A DNA stretch of 64,000 nucleotides from an uncultured Lachnospiraceae bacterium (GCA_910586615.1 CAJUJP010000022.1:1-64000), one strand, 5' to 3'. Positions 1-8,515 are shown, counted from the first letter of the stretch. A program made the numbers and translations. The notes: generated by a model from the letters alone, not told the origin.

Positions 1-10
1 GTGACAAAAA

Positions 11-51
11 GAATCCCGTATTCATGCGGGTTCTGGCGTTTCGCAAACGCC
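11..51. repeat. Two adjacent hairpins at window edge
   Basis: An imperfect stem (GAATCCCG at 11-18 with CGGGTTC at 27-33) is followed directly by a perfect one (GGCGTTT at 35-41, loop CGC, AAACGCC at 45-51). No strong T run follows. A purine-rich GGAGG at about 70 is not placed before a usual start codon. The rest of 1-232 shows no gene I can support; it may be the tail of an element or transcript that begins outside the window. Confidence 0.5.
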
Positions 52-232
52 TATTAAATTTAGGATGAAAGGAGGCCGACAGATACAGCGACCAGAATTT
101 TTTCACAAAAACTGATTAAAGAATTTTTTTTGGGGAAACCTGCGTATAGGGGAATTGCAGTTTATCCGGAGTTGATTTATGAAATATTATATTTTTCATA
201 GTGTCAATGATGATTAAGGAGGAAATGATTTT

Positions 233-457
233 ATGCAGCAGGTGAATGTCAAGTTTAATAATGTTAATCAGATTAGACAGTTTGTGGATATAATTGATAA
301 ATTTGATTCGACCTTTGATCTGGGTGCCGGCCAGAGAGTTGTCGATGCTAAATCCATACTGGGTGTGATGGCATTGGATCTGACAGGACCGGTTCGACTC
401 AGATATGATTCCGAAGATGAGACGATCCGCGAGAAGATCGCACCGTTTATTTATTGA
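233..457 (+). CDS. HPr-like (PTS phosphocarrier family) protein without the active-site histidine
   Basis: 74 residues, close to the usual HPr/Crh size (85-88) but slightly short. The central region around residues 38-50 (DAKSILGVMALDL) matches the HPr segment around the regulatory serine; Ser41 here corresponds to Ser46. The His15 region is replaced by VNQIRQF, so transfer of phosphate from enzyme I to a sugar permease is not expected. This resembles Crh, which acts only through Ser phosphorylation in catabolite regulation, but assignment to Crh is inference. AAGGAGG lies 10 bases before the ATG. It is monocistronic, with a terminator at 466-500. Confidence 0.8.
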   Translation: MQQVNVKFNNVNQIRQFVDIIDKFDSTFDLGAGQRVVDAKSILGVMALDLTGPVRLRYDSEDETIREKIAPFIY

Positions 458-465
458 AAAATTTT

Positions 466-500
466 GACGGAGGCAGAATGTGAATGTCTCCGTCTTTTTT
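466..500 (+). terminator. Intrinsic terminator of the HPr-like gene
   Basis: GACGGAG at 466-472 pairs with CTCCGTC at 488-494 and is followed by a run of six T. It lies 9 bases past the stop codon of the HPr-like gene. Confidence 0.85.
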
Positions 501-571
501 GTTTCCATCCTGTACTTCTCTTAAACAGAAACAATCATTTATGTTGTTCTCCTCTTTTTCATGCCAAAGCG

Positions 572-1486
572 TCACATATATTCTTCGTTTTGTCGATATA
601 CCGCTTCGATTTCTTCCCGCGTTGCCAGTAATTCGGAAAATGCACTGGCGCTTCCCGCTGCAAGCCCCATGGCAAAGGCATACCGGTAGTCCTTCCGGTC
701 CAGCCATCCGGCGATAAATCCTGCAACCATGGAATCTCCGGCTCCCACACCGTTGACCAGCCTTCCTTCCGGCGCAGGTGCGGCATGAATTTTTCCATCC
801 GCCGCCGCCAGCACAGCGCCCTCACCTGCCATGGAAACCAGCACATTGACCGCACCCATACTCTGCAGCTTTTTCGCATAGGGAACGACCTCTTCTCTTG
901 TCTTAAGCTCTACGCCAAAGATTTCCCCAAGCTCATGATGATTCGGTTTTACGAGAAAAGGATGATATTCCAAAACATTGACAAGCAGGTCACGGGTTGC
1001 ATCTACGATAATTGTCACGTCTTTTCCTTCAAGCCTCTGCATAACCCTTCTGTACATATCATCCGGCATGGAGCCCGGTATGCTTCCGGCCAGCACCAGT
1101 ACATCTCCCCGTTCCAGAGAGTCCAGTCTGTCCATAAGTTTCTTTACATTTTCTTCACCAATCTGCGGACCGCATCCGTTGATCTCCGTCCCTTCAATGG
1201 ATTTCAGTTTCAAATTAATTCTTGAAATGCCTCCGCCCACAGGAATAAGATCCGACCTCACACCCATCTCTTCAATCCGGCGTACAATTTCCTCTCCGGT
1301 AAATCCTGCCACAAATCCCAATGCCGTACTGGCGATTCCCAGATTGCCGAGTACCATCGACACGTTAAGACCTTTTCCCCCCGGAAGAATCAATTCCGAA
1401 CTCGTCCGGTTTGTAAAACCCGGTTTAAAATCTTCTACCGAGACAATGTAATCCAGTGACGGATTAAATGTAACTGTATAGATCAT
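572..1486 (-). CDS. fruK: 1-phosphofructokinase (PfkB/ribokinase family)
   Basis: 304 residues, the normal length for the family. It carries the N-terminal PfkB substrate-binding motif (PGGKG at 35-39) and the C-terminal GAGDS motif with catalytic Asp near residue 251. It would phosphorylate fructose 1-phosphate to fructose 1,6-bisphosphate in the cytoplasm. No fructose PTS gene or fruR is adjacent, so the related tagatose-6-phosphate kinase (LacC) cannot be fully excluded. It lies 49 bases downstream of the HTH-repeat gene on the same strand and may be cotranscribed with it. Confidence 0.82.
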   Translation of the reverse strand: MIYTVTFNPSLDYIVSVEDFKPGFTNRTSSELILPGGKGLNVSMVLGNLGIASTALGFVAGFTGEEIVRRIEEMGVRSDLIPVGGGISRINLKLKSIEGTEINGCGPQIGEENVKKLMDRLDSLERGDVLVLAGSIPGSMPDDMYRRVMQRLEGKDVTIIVDATRDLLVNVLEYHPFLVKPNHHELGEIFGVELKTREEVVPYAKKLQSMGAVNVLVSMAGEGAVLAAADGKIHAAPAPEGRLVNGVGAGDSMVAGFIAGWLDRKDYRYAFAMGLAAGSASAFSELLATREEIEAVYRQNEEYM

Positions 1487-1535
1487 CTCTTCTCCTTCTG
1501 GTGTGCTGACATGTTCATGATTTCCCCAATATCAT

Positions 1536-2378
1536 CTACCGGGCCATCATCCCCGCAATCCACTTCATCCAGCCTGCAAAAATGCGGAAACGGCCGGGTA
1601 CATTTGCATCGATGGCATTAATCATCGCCTGATAGTCAAAACTGCCGTCCGCCGCCTGAACTTCTTCATAGATACTGCCCACCGCTTCACTGAATCCAAG
1701 CGCTATATTTCCATGCGCCACATCACCTATGGCAACCTGCTGGCCCACCGCAAACGCTCCGAAGCTGAACTGGCCCACCGCCACAGCGCCCGCGGTAAAG
1801 ACTCCCACACTTATCGCGCCTCCGGCGATCACACCCACCGCAAGGGAACCCAGCGCCACACCGCCTGTAACACAAACCCCGATGGCCAGAAGAAGCCCCA
1901 CCCCTACCGGCGCCAGCGCGATCACACCTACTCCCGCTATACCGATGGCGATAATGCCCTGTGCCACATTGCCGATGGCAATTACGCCTTTTGCACGCAC
2001 CGGCCTTAAACCTATGTTCACATGTACCAGGGGAAGCCCCAGAAATGTTCTTTCACTCTTATATTCATAGCGAAATAAGGATTTCTGTATGATTACACGG
2101 GAATTATATTCATTCCTGCTCTCTGAGAAATTCTCTTCTGTGCCGCCATCGGATCCACTCCGAAGCTTTTCCTGCCTCTCAGCGCTCTCCTTGAGCAGAT
2201 AATCCGTGCTGACCATAAACAGTTCACTGATGGCCACGATCTTATCCAGTTCAGGCACTGACTGGTCAGTCTCCCATTTTGACACAGACTGTCTGGACAC
2301 GCCCAGCATCTCTCCGAAAGTTTCCTGAGACATTCCCTTTTCTGACCTCATTCTGTAAATTTTTTCTCCAAGTGTCAT
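1536..2378 (-). CDS. XRE-family HTH protein with C-terminal Gly-rich pentad repeats
   Basis: 280 residues from the ATG at 2378. GGAAAGGA upstream supports this start over a longer frame opening at 2444. Residues 1-65 are a Cro/C1-type HTH (SQETFGEMLGVSRQSVSKWE). After a polar linker, residues 131-230 form about 20 five-residue units with Gly or small residues in register and hydrophobic residues between, for example VGVIA GGAIS VGVFT AGAVA VGQFS FGAFA. The tail (231-280) ends in an amphipathic segment. The array could be a quadrilateral beta-helix like pentapeptide-repeat proteins or could associate with membrane; neither is shown. It is the first gene of a possible two-gene unit with the PfkB kinase. 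DNA binding is family knowledge; ligand and targets are unknown. Confidence 0.8.
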   Translation of the reverse strand: MTLGEKIYRMRSEKGMSQETFGEMLGVSRQSVSKWETDQSVPELDKIVAISELFMVSTDYLLKESAERQEKLRSGSDGGTEENFSESRNEYNSRVIIQKSLFRYEYKSERTFLGLPLVHVNIGLRPVRAKGVIAIGNVAQGIIAIGIAGVGVIALAPVGVGLLLAIGVCVTGGVALGSLAVGVIAGGAISVGVFTAGAVAVGQFSFGAFAVGQQVAIGDVAHGNIALGFSEAVGSIYEEVQAADGSFDYQAMINAIDANVPGRFRIFAGWMKWIAGMMAR

Positions 2379-2602
2379 ATCTAACCATTCCTTTCCATAA
2401 TCTTTAAATTGGCGCCTATGGCTCAAACCGACGGCAGATAACACGCAGATACAGATCTCGCGATAATCCTGTATGTGTTAAAATATTACCCGCTGCCGAC
2501 ATATTCAGATCATAAAGTAAAACCTTAAAAATGACCAGAAAGAGCACTTGGAGATTTGTCAACCGACAGTTGCAGACCGCTTTTCATGCGGGTTTCACAA
2601 AC

Positions 2603-2740
2603 TCAATGGCATCCGCCCCCGCAGCGCGTGCAGTCTCCGCCGCACTGTATGGATCTGCCCGCCTTTTTATCTTTGATGATACTTCTGACCGCAAGGACTG
2701 CGGCGCCTGCCACAATGGCTGATACGATAATCGTTCCCAT
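2603..2740 (-). CDS. FeoB-associated Cys-rich membrane protein (45 aa)
   Basis: A 45-residue gene read directly from the minus strand. Residues 2-22 form one hydrophobic segment (GTIIVSAIVAGAAVLAVRSI), followed by a basic stretch (KDKKAGR) and a C-terminal Cys cluster CGGDCTRCGGGCH with four cysteines. This layout fits the FeoB-associated Cys-rich membrane protein family found directly downstream of feoB in Clostridia. GGAG lies upstream of the ATG, and the gene starts 95 bases after feoB on the same strand. It is thought to assist ferrous iron uptake; metal binding by the cysteines is inferred. Confidence 0.88.
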   Translation of the reverse strand: MGTIIVSAIVAGAAVLAVRSIIKDKKAGRSIQCGGDCTRCGGGCH

Positions 2741-2835
2741 ATTTTCCGCTCCTGCCTACTCAAAATAATTTCATAACAAACTCACTGTCTCCGGTTCCCC
2801 ACCGGATCTTTATGTTTCCGCATTAACAGTATAAC

Positions 2836-5004
2836 CTATTTCACTGCTTTTGCAAGCCTGCCTCCATCCATATTCAGGGAATCCGTTGCCTGATACGGTC
2901 TGAACAACAGGTACAAAAATCCTATTACCAATAAAACCGCCACAACGGTTCCGACTCCGAATCCACCGCCTGTAAAAAAAGTTCCCAGCTGATAAATACA
3001 CATCGCAGTCACATAGGCGAGCAGCGTCTGATAACCGATGGCAAACCAGAACCATCCGATATGATTCATTTCCCTTTTGATCGCTCCCATAGCTGCAAAA
3101 CAGGGAGCACACAACAGATTAAATGCAAGAAAACCAAATGCTGCCACAGGGGTCATCACAGCCGCCAGACTGCCCCATACTTCTATGCCGTCTTCTGCCA
3201 CTTCCGCAAAACCAAACAGCATACCAAATGTCGCCACGACGTTCTCCTTGGCAATCAGCCCGGTAACCACCGCAACTGCCATTTTCCAGCCCTCACCTGC
3301 CTGTGTCCATCCAAGAGGTGTAAAGATCCATGCCGCTGCACCGCCGATCTTTGCCAGAATACTGGAATCAAGCTGATCTGCCTCCAACATGCTGAAACTG
3401 TCTTCTATCCAGCCGAAACTCATGAAAAACCAGAGTACGATGGTGGACAGCAAAATAATCGTTCCCGCTTTTTTTATAAAAGACCATCCCCGCTCCCACA
3501 TGCTCCTTAAGACTGCCCCGGCGGCAGGCATATGATATGCAGGAAGTTCCATCACAAAAGGCGCCGGGTCACCTGCAAACATCTTTGTTTTCTTTAAGAT
3601 AATGCCAGAGCTTACGATGGCTGCAATACCGATCATCCATGCGCCCCACGCCACCGCGCCGGAATGATTGAAAAATGCACCCGCAATCAACGCAATAATG
3701 GGCAGCTTTGCACCACAAGGTATAAAGGTGGTGGTCATGATAGTCATTTTGCGGTCCCTGTCATTCTCAATGGTACGGGATGCCATAATACCCGGAACAC
3801 CGCAGCCCGTACCGATCAGAATGGGAATAAAAGACTTCCCCGACAGGCCGAATTTACGGAAAATGCGGTCCATGATAAATGCAACCCGCGCCATATATCC
3901 ACAGGATTCCAGAAATGCCAGAAAGATAAACAGCACCAGCATCTGCGGCACAAATCCCAGCACTGCGCCCACACCGGCCACGATACCGTCCAGAATCAGA
4001 CCTTGCAGCCAGTCCGCACATCCCATGCTTTCAAGCAGATTTTCCACCGCAGGCGGTATGATCTCTCCAAACAGCACATCATTCGTCCAGTCAGTCAGAA
4101 AACCGCCCACTGTGGTTACGGACACATAATATATCAGAAACATGACAAGTGCAAAAATCGGAAGGGCCAGCCATCTGTTTGTCACAACTTTATCGATCCT
4201 GTCAGAAGTTGTCACCGTCCTTTTTTTATTTTTGACCACACAGTCTTTTATTATGGAAGCAATATAGACATATCTTTCGTTTGTGATAATACTTTCCGTG
4301 TCATCCTCAAATATTTCTTCCAGATGCCCGATCTCCCGGCTTACATCCGGCAGACTGCTCATATGCTCCCTGATCCTGGAATCCTGTTCTAATAATTTCA
4401 CGGCAAAAAATCTCTTCTGTTCTTCCGGCACATCTTTTAACATTGCAGACACGGACGTTATGGCTTTTTCCACTTCCGTGTCAAATTTATGTACTACAGG
4501 CCGTACCTTTTTGCCGGCGGCAGCCACCGCCCTGTCAGCCGCCTGCTGTATGCCCGTGCCCTTCAGTGCAGAAATCTCCACTACCTCACAGCCCAGCGCC
4601 GCACTCAGTTTCTCCATTGATATCTTATCCCCGTTTTTATTGACAAGATCCATCATGTTGACAGCTATTATGACCGGAATCCCAAGTTCGATCAACTGTG
4701 TGGACAGATACAGATTACGCTCGATATTCGTTCCGTCCACAATATTAATAATCGCATCCGGGCTTTCATTGATCAGAAAATTCCTTGCCACTACCTCTTC
4801 CAGTGTATAGGGAGACAGGGAGTAGATTCCCGGCAGATCTACAACAGTCACATCATGATTTCCCCTTAATTTTCCTTCTTTCTTCTCCACTGTAACGCCC
4901 GGCCAGTTTCCGACAAACTGATTGGAACCGGTCAGTCCATTAAAAAGTGTTGTCTTTCCACAGTTAGGGTTACCCGCAAGTGCAATTTTTACCGTCATTC
5001 TCAT
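2836..5004 (-). CDS. feoB: Ferrous iron transporter FeoB
   Basis: About 722 residues. The N-terminal G domain has the G1 motif GNPNCGKTT at residues 11-19, a DLPGIYSL G3 motif and NMMD as G4. A helical spacer domain follows, then a polytopic membrane part with the Gate motifs, including the conserved IGTGCGVPG segment and IPCGAKLP. It is the Fe(II) permease of the cytoplasmic membrane. Three in-frame ATGs lie close together (5010, 5004, 4998); GGAAAGG is best spaced for 5004. It lies downstream of two feoA genes and upstream of the Cys-rich partner gene, all on one strand. Confidence 0.97.
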   Translation of the reverse strand: MRMTVKIALAGNPNCGKTTLFNGLTGSNQFVGNWPGVTVEKKEGKLRGNHDVTVVDLPGIYSLSPYTLEEVVARNFLINESPDAIINIVDGTNIERNLYLSTQLIELGIPVIIAVNMMDLVNKNGDKISMEKLSAALGCEVVEISALKGTGIQQAADRAVAAAGKKVRPVVHKFDTEVEKAITSVSAMLKDVPEEQKRFFAVKLLEQDSRIREHMSSLPDVSREIGHLEEIFEDDTESIITNERYVYIASIIKDCVVKNKKRTVTTSDRIDKVVTNRWLALPIFALVMFLIYYVSVTTVGGFLTDWTNDVLFGEIIPPAVENLLESMGCADWLQGLILDGIVAGVGAVLGFVPQMLVLFIFLAFLESCGYMARVAFIMDRIFRKFGLSGKSFIPILIGTGCGVPGIMASRTIENDRDRKMTIMTTTFIPCGAKLPIIALIAGAFFNHSGAVAWGAWMIGIAAIVSSGIILKKTKMFAGDPAPFVMELPAYHMPAAGAVLRSMWERGWSFIKKAGTIILLSTIVLWFFMSFGWIEDSFSMLEADQLDSSILAKIGGAAAWIFTPLGWTQAGEGWKMAVAVVTGLIAKENVVATFGMLFGFAEVAEDGIEVWGSLAAVMTPVAAFGFLAFNLLCAPCFAAMGAIKREMNHIGWFWFAIGYQTLLAYVTAMCIYQLGTFFTGGGFGVGTVVAVLLVIGFLYLLFRPYQATDSLNMDGGRLAKAVK

Positions 5005-5083
5005 AACCATACCTTTCCGTAACCTGCGAATCCCGGCCGCAGGCACATATTTATGTGTGAAAAATTTCTCCTCTTTCTTTCAG

Positions 5084-5311
5084 TTACTCCGCACTGACCT
5101 GGATCATGGCCGCATCCGCTTTGCGAAGCGATAATTCATACCCGCGCACGGTAACTTCCACCGGATCACCCAGTGGCGCTACTTTACGGACATATACCGA
5201 AACTCCTTTGGTAATTCCCATATCCATGATCCGGCGCTTCACCGGACCTTCTCCCCATAGCTTCTCTACCGTTACGGTCTCACCACAGGAAACCTCTTTC
5301 AATGTTTTCAT
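5084..5311 (-). CDS. feoA: FeoA family protein (second copy)
   Basis: 75 residues forming one SH3-like FeoA domain: GETVTVEKLWGEG at the start, RRIMDMGITKGVSVYVRKVAPLGDPVEV in the middle, and LSLRKADAAMI near the end. FeoA is a small cytosolic partner that modulates FeoB. GGGAGG lies 8 bases before the ATG. It starts 25 bases after the first feoA and ends about 80 bases before feoB. Confidence 0.93.
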   Translation of the reverse strand: MKTLKEVSCGETVTVEKLWGEGPVKRRIMDMGITKGVSVYVRKVAPLGDPVEVTVRGYELSLRKADAAMIQVSAE

Positions 5312-5336
5312 GCATTTTTCCTCCCTTTATTCCTGC

Positions 5337-5546
5337 TCAGACAATGATCCGGCACGCCATGTCTTTACCGATGGCAATTCTGGAATCCTTAACATTAACG
5401 ATCAGATTACCCTCTGTTGCAGAGACCACCGTTACGGATGCTCCTGTCACAAATCCCAGCTTCGCGAGAAACTGCCTGATATCCTCTTTTCCACCCACCT
5501 TCCTGACAGACGCGGGTTCTCCTTCTTTTAATAACGTCAATGGCAT
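5337..5546 (-). CDS. feoA: FeoA family protein (first copy)
   Basis: 69 residues with the FeoA SH3-like fold pattern (LRQFLAKLGFVTGASVTVV-type core, SRIAIGKDMACRIIV end). First gene of the feo operon, with AGGAG 9 bases before the ATG. It differs clearly from the second FeoA, so the two copies are probably an old duplication with separate roles. Two palindromes lie 50-100 bases upstream. Confidence 0.92.
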   Translation of the reverse strand: MPLTLLKEGEPASVRKVGGKEDIRQFLAKLGFVTGASVTVVSATEGNLIVNVKDSRIAIGKDMACRIIV

Positions 5547-5595
5547 AATATATTACTCCTTTTTCATATTTGAATTGTATGTATGTCGACATGTA

Positions 5596-5611
5596 GTTAG
5601 CAATAACTAAC
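5596..5611 (-). promoter_or_regulatory. DtxR/MntR-like operator, feo operon, site 1
   Basis: The 16-base element GTTAGCAATAACTAAC has inverted arms GTTAG and CTAAC. A near-identical copy lies 32 bases further upstream. It is about 50 bases before feoA. The pattern resembles half-sites of iron- or manganese-dependent DtxR/MntR repressors; the regulator itself is not in this window. Confidence 0.6.
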
Positions 5612-5627
5612 TATCTTTCAAACTTAG

Positions 5628-5643
5628 GTTAGCATTAACTAAC
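5628..5643 (-). promoter_or_regulatory. DtxR/MntR-like operator, feo operon, site 2, overlapping the promoter
   Basis: GTTAGCATTAACTAAC differs from site 1 at one position. On the minus strand it lies just inside a possible -35 element, TTGACT, at 5649-5654, where a bound repressor would block RNA polymerase. Confidence 0.6.
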
Positions 5644-5685
5644 TCAAAAGTCAATACCTTTTTAAAAAGAAAACCGGCAAAAGAA

Positions 5686-5741
5686 AAAGACATATATCCA
5701 CGCCATAGATTTTAAAATCTTAACGTGCGATATATGTCTTT
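5686..5741 (-). terminator. Terminator downstream of pgi
   Basis: A 13-bp perfect inverted repeat (AAAGACATATATC at 5686-5698 and its complement at 5729-5741) begins 25 bases after the pgi stop codon. T-rich sequence follows on the minus strand. It separates pgi from the feo promoter. Confidence 0.8.
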
Positions 5742-5765
5742 CCTCTTATATACTATTACAAAATC

Positions 5766-7112
5766 CTACAGTCTCTTCAGCAGTTCTTCTCTCTGTGCCT
5801 CATAACCCGGCTTGCCGAGAAGTGCAAACATATTTTTCTTATAGCTCTCAACGCCCGGCTGGTTAAACGGATTCACGCCAAGGAGATATCCGCTGACACC
5901 GCAGGCAAACTCAAAGAAATAGAACAATTCGCCCAGATAGAACTCATTTACTTCGGGAATCGTGATCATAAAGTTCGGAACCTGTCCGTCCGTATGTGCC
6001 AGAATTGTTCCATTCATAGCGCTCTTATTGACAAAATCCACGTTTTTGCCCGCCAGATAATTCAAGCCGTCCAGATCTACCGGCTCTTCACCGATGATGA
6101 TCTCTTCTCTGCTTGTCTCAATATTGATCACAGTCTCAAACATGTTTCTGGAACCGTCCTGAATAAACTGTCCCATGGAATGTAAATCCGTTGTAAGATC
6201 AACGCTTGCCGGGAAGATACCCTTCTGGTCTTTGCCTTCAGACTCGCCGTAAAGCTGTTTCCACCACTCGGACACATAGTGTACGCTGGGTTCATAGTTG
6301 GCAAGGATCTCGATCGCTTTTCCTTTTCTCAATAAGATATTACGAAGCGCCGCATACTTCACTGCGTCATTCTCCTCAAAAGGAGCGTTAAGCGCCATCT
6401 TTCTTCCTTCTGCCGCGCCTTCCATCAATTTATCAATATCTGCGCCGGACACTGCGATGGGCAGAAGACCTACCGCTGTCAATACGGAGAATCGTCCGCC
6501 TACGTCGTCGGGAACAACAAAGCTTTCATAGCCTTCTTCGTTTGCAAGATTCTTCAAAGAGCCTCTTGCCTTGTCGGTGGTGGCATAAATTCTCTTTGCT
6601 GCGCCTTCTTTGCCGTATTTCTTCTCGGCCATCTCTTTAAATACACGGAATGCAATAGCCGGCTCCGTAGTTGTGCCGGACTTGGAGATCATATTAATGG
6701 AGAAATCCCTGTCCCCGATCACATCAATCAGATGTTTGATATAGGTAGAACTGATAGAATTTCCAACAAAATAGATTTCCGGTGTTTTTCTGACAGATTT
6801 GTCCACTACATTATAAAAACTGTGACGTAAGAACTCGATCGCAGCCCTTGCACCCAGATAAGAACCGCCGATACCGATTACAACGAGCACTTCGGAATCA
6901 CTCTGGATTCTGGCTGCCGCCTGTTTGATTCTGGCAAATTCTTCCTTATCATAGTCAACCGGCAGATCGATCCACCCCAGGAAATCATTGCCTGCTCCCG
7001 TCTTGCTCACAAGTACCTCTTTCGCATCCAGCGCCAGCTTCTTCATGGACTCTACTTCATTGTCACCGATAAAAGGTGCCGCCTTTGAATAGTCAAATGT
7101 AACTTTGCTCAT
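5766..7112 (-). CDS. pgi: Glucose-6-phosphate isomerase
   Basis: About 448 residues, typical of the Gram-positive form. It has the family signatures: GIGGSYLGARA near residue 85, SKSGTTTEPA near 145, and a C-terminal FNQPGVESYKKNMF segment. It interconverts glucose 6-phosphate and fructose 6-phosphate in glycolysis. GGAGG lies 5 bases before the ATG at 7112, so an in-frame ATG at 7124 that overlaps this site is less likely. Single-gene unit with its own terminator. Confidence 0.97.
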   Translation of the reverse strand: MSKVTFDYSKAAPFIGDNEVESMKKLALDAKEVLVSKTGAGNDFLGWIDLPVDYDKEEFARIKQAAARIQSDSEVLVVIGIGGSYLGARAAIEFLRHSFYNVVDKSVRKTPEIYFVGNSISSTYIKHLIDVIGDRDFSINMISKSGTTTEPAIAFRVFKEMAEKKYGKEGAAKRIYATTDKARGSLKNLANEEGYESFVVPDDVGGRFSVLTAVGLLPIAVSGADIDKLMEGAAEGRKMALNAPFEENDAVKYAALRNILLRKGKAIEILANYEPSVHYVSEWWKQLYGESEGKDQKGIFPASVDLTTDLHSMGQFIQDGSRNMFETVINIETSREEIIIGEEPVDLDGLNYLAGKNVDFVNKSAMNGTILAHTDGQVPNFMITIPEVNEFYLGELFYFFEFACGVSGYLLGVNPFNQPGVESYKKNMFALLGKPGYEAQREELLKRL

Positions 7113-7250
7113 TTTGTCCTCCATTCTGAATGGTTCGACTATCCGGCCAAAGCCGCCGTCAAACGGTTCATTTTTCTATCTGCTATACACATAAGTGTAG
7201 CATTGCATATTTTGTTTTTCAAGATTTTTCCACATCGCAGAATGTATCAT

Positions 7251-7392
7251 CGTATCAGTTCAGCCTGGCACTATTCCGCGAGTAAAATCGCTCTGTATGC
7301 GATTTTGCGAGTTATGCAAGCGCCAAAATGCGACTTTGGAGCATTTTGTGTGCATCAGACGTGACAGTGAAGCCGAAGGCTGAACTGTTACG
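7251..7392. repeat. 142-bp intergenic element with terminal inverted repeats and nested hairpins
   Basis: CGTATCAGTTCAGCCT at 7251-7266 is matched by its complement at 7377-7392 with one mismatch. Inside are two further stems: AAAATCGC/GCGATTTT at 7284-7306 and CAAAATGC/GCATTTTG at 7324-7348. It fills most of the 314-base gap between murG and pgi. It may be a miniature element or a terminator-like processing site; no coding potential was seen. Confidence 0.6.
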
Positions 7393-7426
7393 TATCATCA
7401 CGGTATATGCTGTGCCCGCACTGCGT

Positions 7427-8500
7427 TTATTTCCCGTTCACCGCATTCTCAATCAGCCCGATAATGGTTCCGATGGCATCTCTCTGGTTGCTCTTGGTCA
7501 TCGCATCAATATAAGTGAATCTGTTAAAATACAACTCCTGAATTTTTTCCAGCAGAAGCTTATTGGTCAGGTCATCTTCGTCAATCACAATGCTGAATCC
7601 CTGTGATTCAAAAGATTTGGCATTGAGAATCTGATCTCCTCTGCTGCTGGTGGCAGGAAGGGGAATGAGAATATTCGGTTTCTTCAGCGCCAGCAGTTCA
7701 CTGATTGCATTGGCGCCCGCTCTGGAAATCACGATATCCGCCATGGCAAAAAGGTCTTTCATCTCGGAACGGACATATTCAAACTGCTTGTAACCGGCTG
7801 TGGTGAGCAAAAGATTATCCATCTTTTCCTTACCGCACAGATGGACTACCTGAAAATCTTTCAAAAGTTCCGGCAGCACATCCCTGACTGCCTGGTTGAT
7901 GGCTGCGGATCCAAGGCTGCCTCCCACCACCATGATAACAGGCTTGGAGGCATCAAAGCCGCAGAATCTGAACCCGGCCTCCTTATTTCCCATAGCCAGT
8001 TCTTTTCTGATCGGAGAACCGGTCAACACAGCTTTACTCGTCGGAAGCATACTGAATGTCTCCGGAAAATTACAGCACACCTTCTTAGCCACCGGGATAC
8101 AAAGCTTATTGGCAAGACCCGGTGTCATGTCCGATTCATGTATGATACAGGGAATACCAAGCGTATAGGCCGCACGCACCACCGGCACACTCACAAATCC
8201 GCCTTTGGAAAATACCACATCGGGCCTGATCTCTTTCAGATATTTTCTGGCCTCCCGCATCCCTTTGATCACCCGGAAGGGATCAGAAAAATTTTTGGGA
8301 TCAAAATATCTTCTGAATTTACCCGTAGCAATGCCGTAATATGGAATATTAAAATCCTCCATCAGCTTTTTTTCGATTCCATCGTAAGAACCCATATAGG
8401 CTATCTCATATTCCAGTTCCCGAAGCTTCGGAATGAGCGCCATATTCGGTGTCACATGCCCGGCAGTCCCGCCGCCCGTAAGTACGATCTTTTTGCTCAT
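7427..8500 (-). CDS. murG: UDP-GlcNAc:lipid II precursor GlcNAc transferase MurG
   Basis: 357 residues, normal for the family. N-terminal GGGTAGH at residues 9-15, a mid-protein VVGGSLGS donor-domain motif and SRAGANAISELLALKKPNILIP near residue 260, which binds the UDP-GlcNAc donor. It adds GlcNAc to lipid I to make lipid II on the inner face of the membrane. It lies outside any division-cell-wall cluster here, paired only with the TSCPD gene 15 bases upstream on the same strand. AGGAGG supports the start. Confidence 0.95.
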   Translation of the reverse strand: MSKKIVLTGGGTAGHVTPNMALIPKLRELEYEIAYMGSYDGIEKKLMEDFNIPYYGIATGKFRRYFDPKNFSDPFRVIKGMREARKYLKEIRPDVVFSKGGFVSVPVVRAAYTLGIPCIIHESDMTPGLANKLCIPVAKKVCCNFPETFSMLPTSKAVLTGSPIRKELAMGNKEAGFRFCGFDASKPVIMVVGGSLGSAAINQAVRDVLPELLKDFQVVHLCGKEKMDNLLLTTAGYKQFEYVRSEMKDLFAMADIVISRAGANAISELLALKKPNILIPLPATSSRGDQILNAKSFESQGFSIVIDEDDLTNKLLLEKIQELYFNRFTYIDAMTKSNQRDAIGTIIGLIENAVNGK

Positions 8501-8515
8501 GATAGAAGAAACCTC

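Noticed and set aside
1..112. Short frame with GGAGG upstream (MKGGRQIQRPEFF...)
   Set aside because: The GGAGG lies inside the frame rather than before its ATG, and the peptide shows no family similarity.
3664..4392. 242-codon open frame on the plus strand opposite feoB
   Set aside because: Lies fully antisense to a conserved gene, has no ribosome binding site and reads as low-complexity His/Gln/Lys-rich peptide.
7113..7426. Riboswitch or small RNA upstream of pgi
   Set aside because: The structure is explained by inverted repeats of an element; no known aptamer pattern was recognised.
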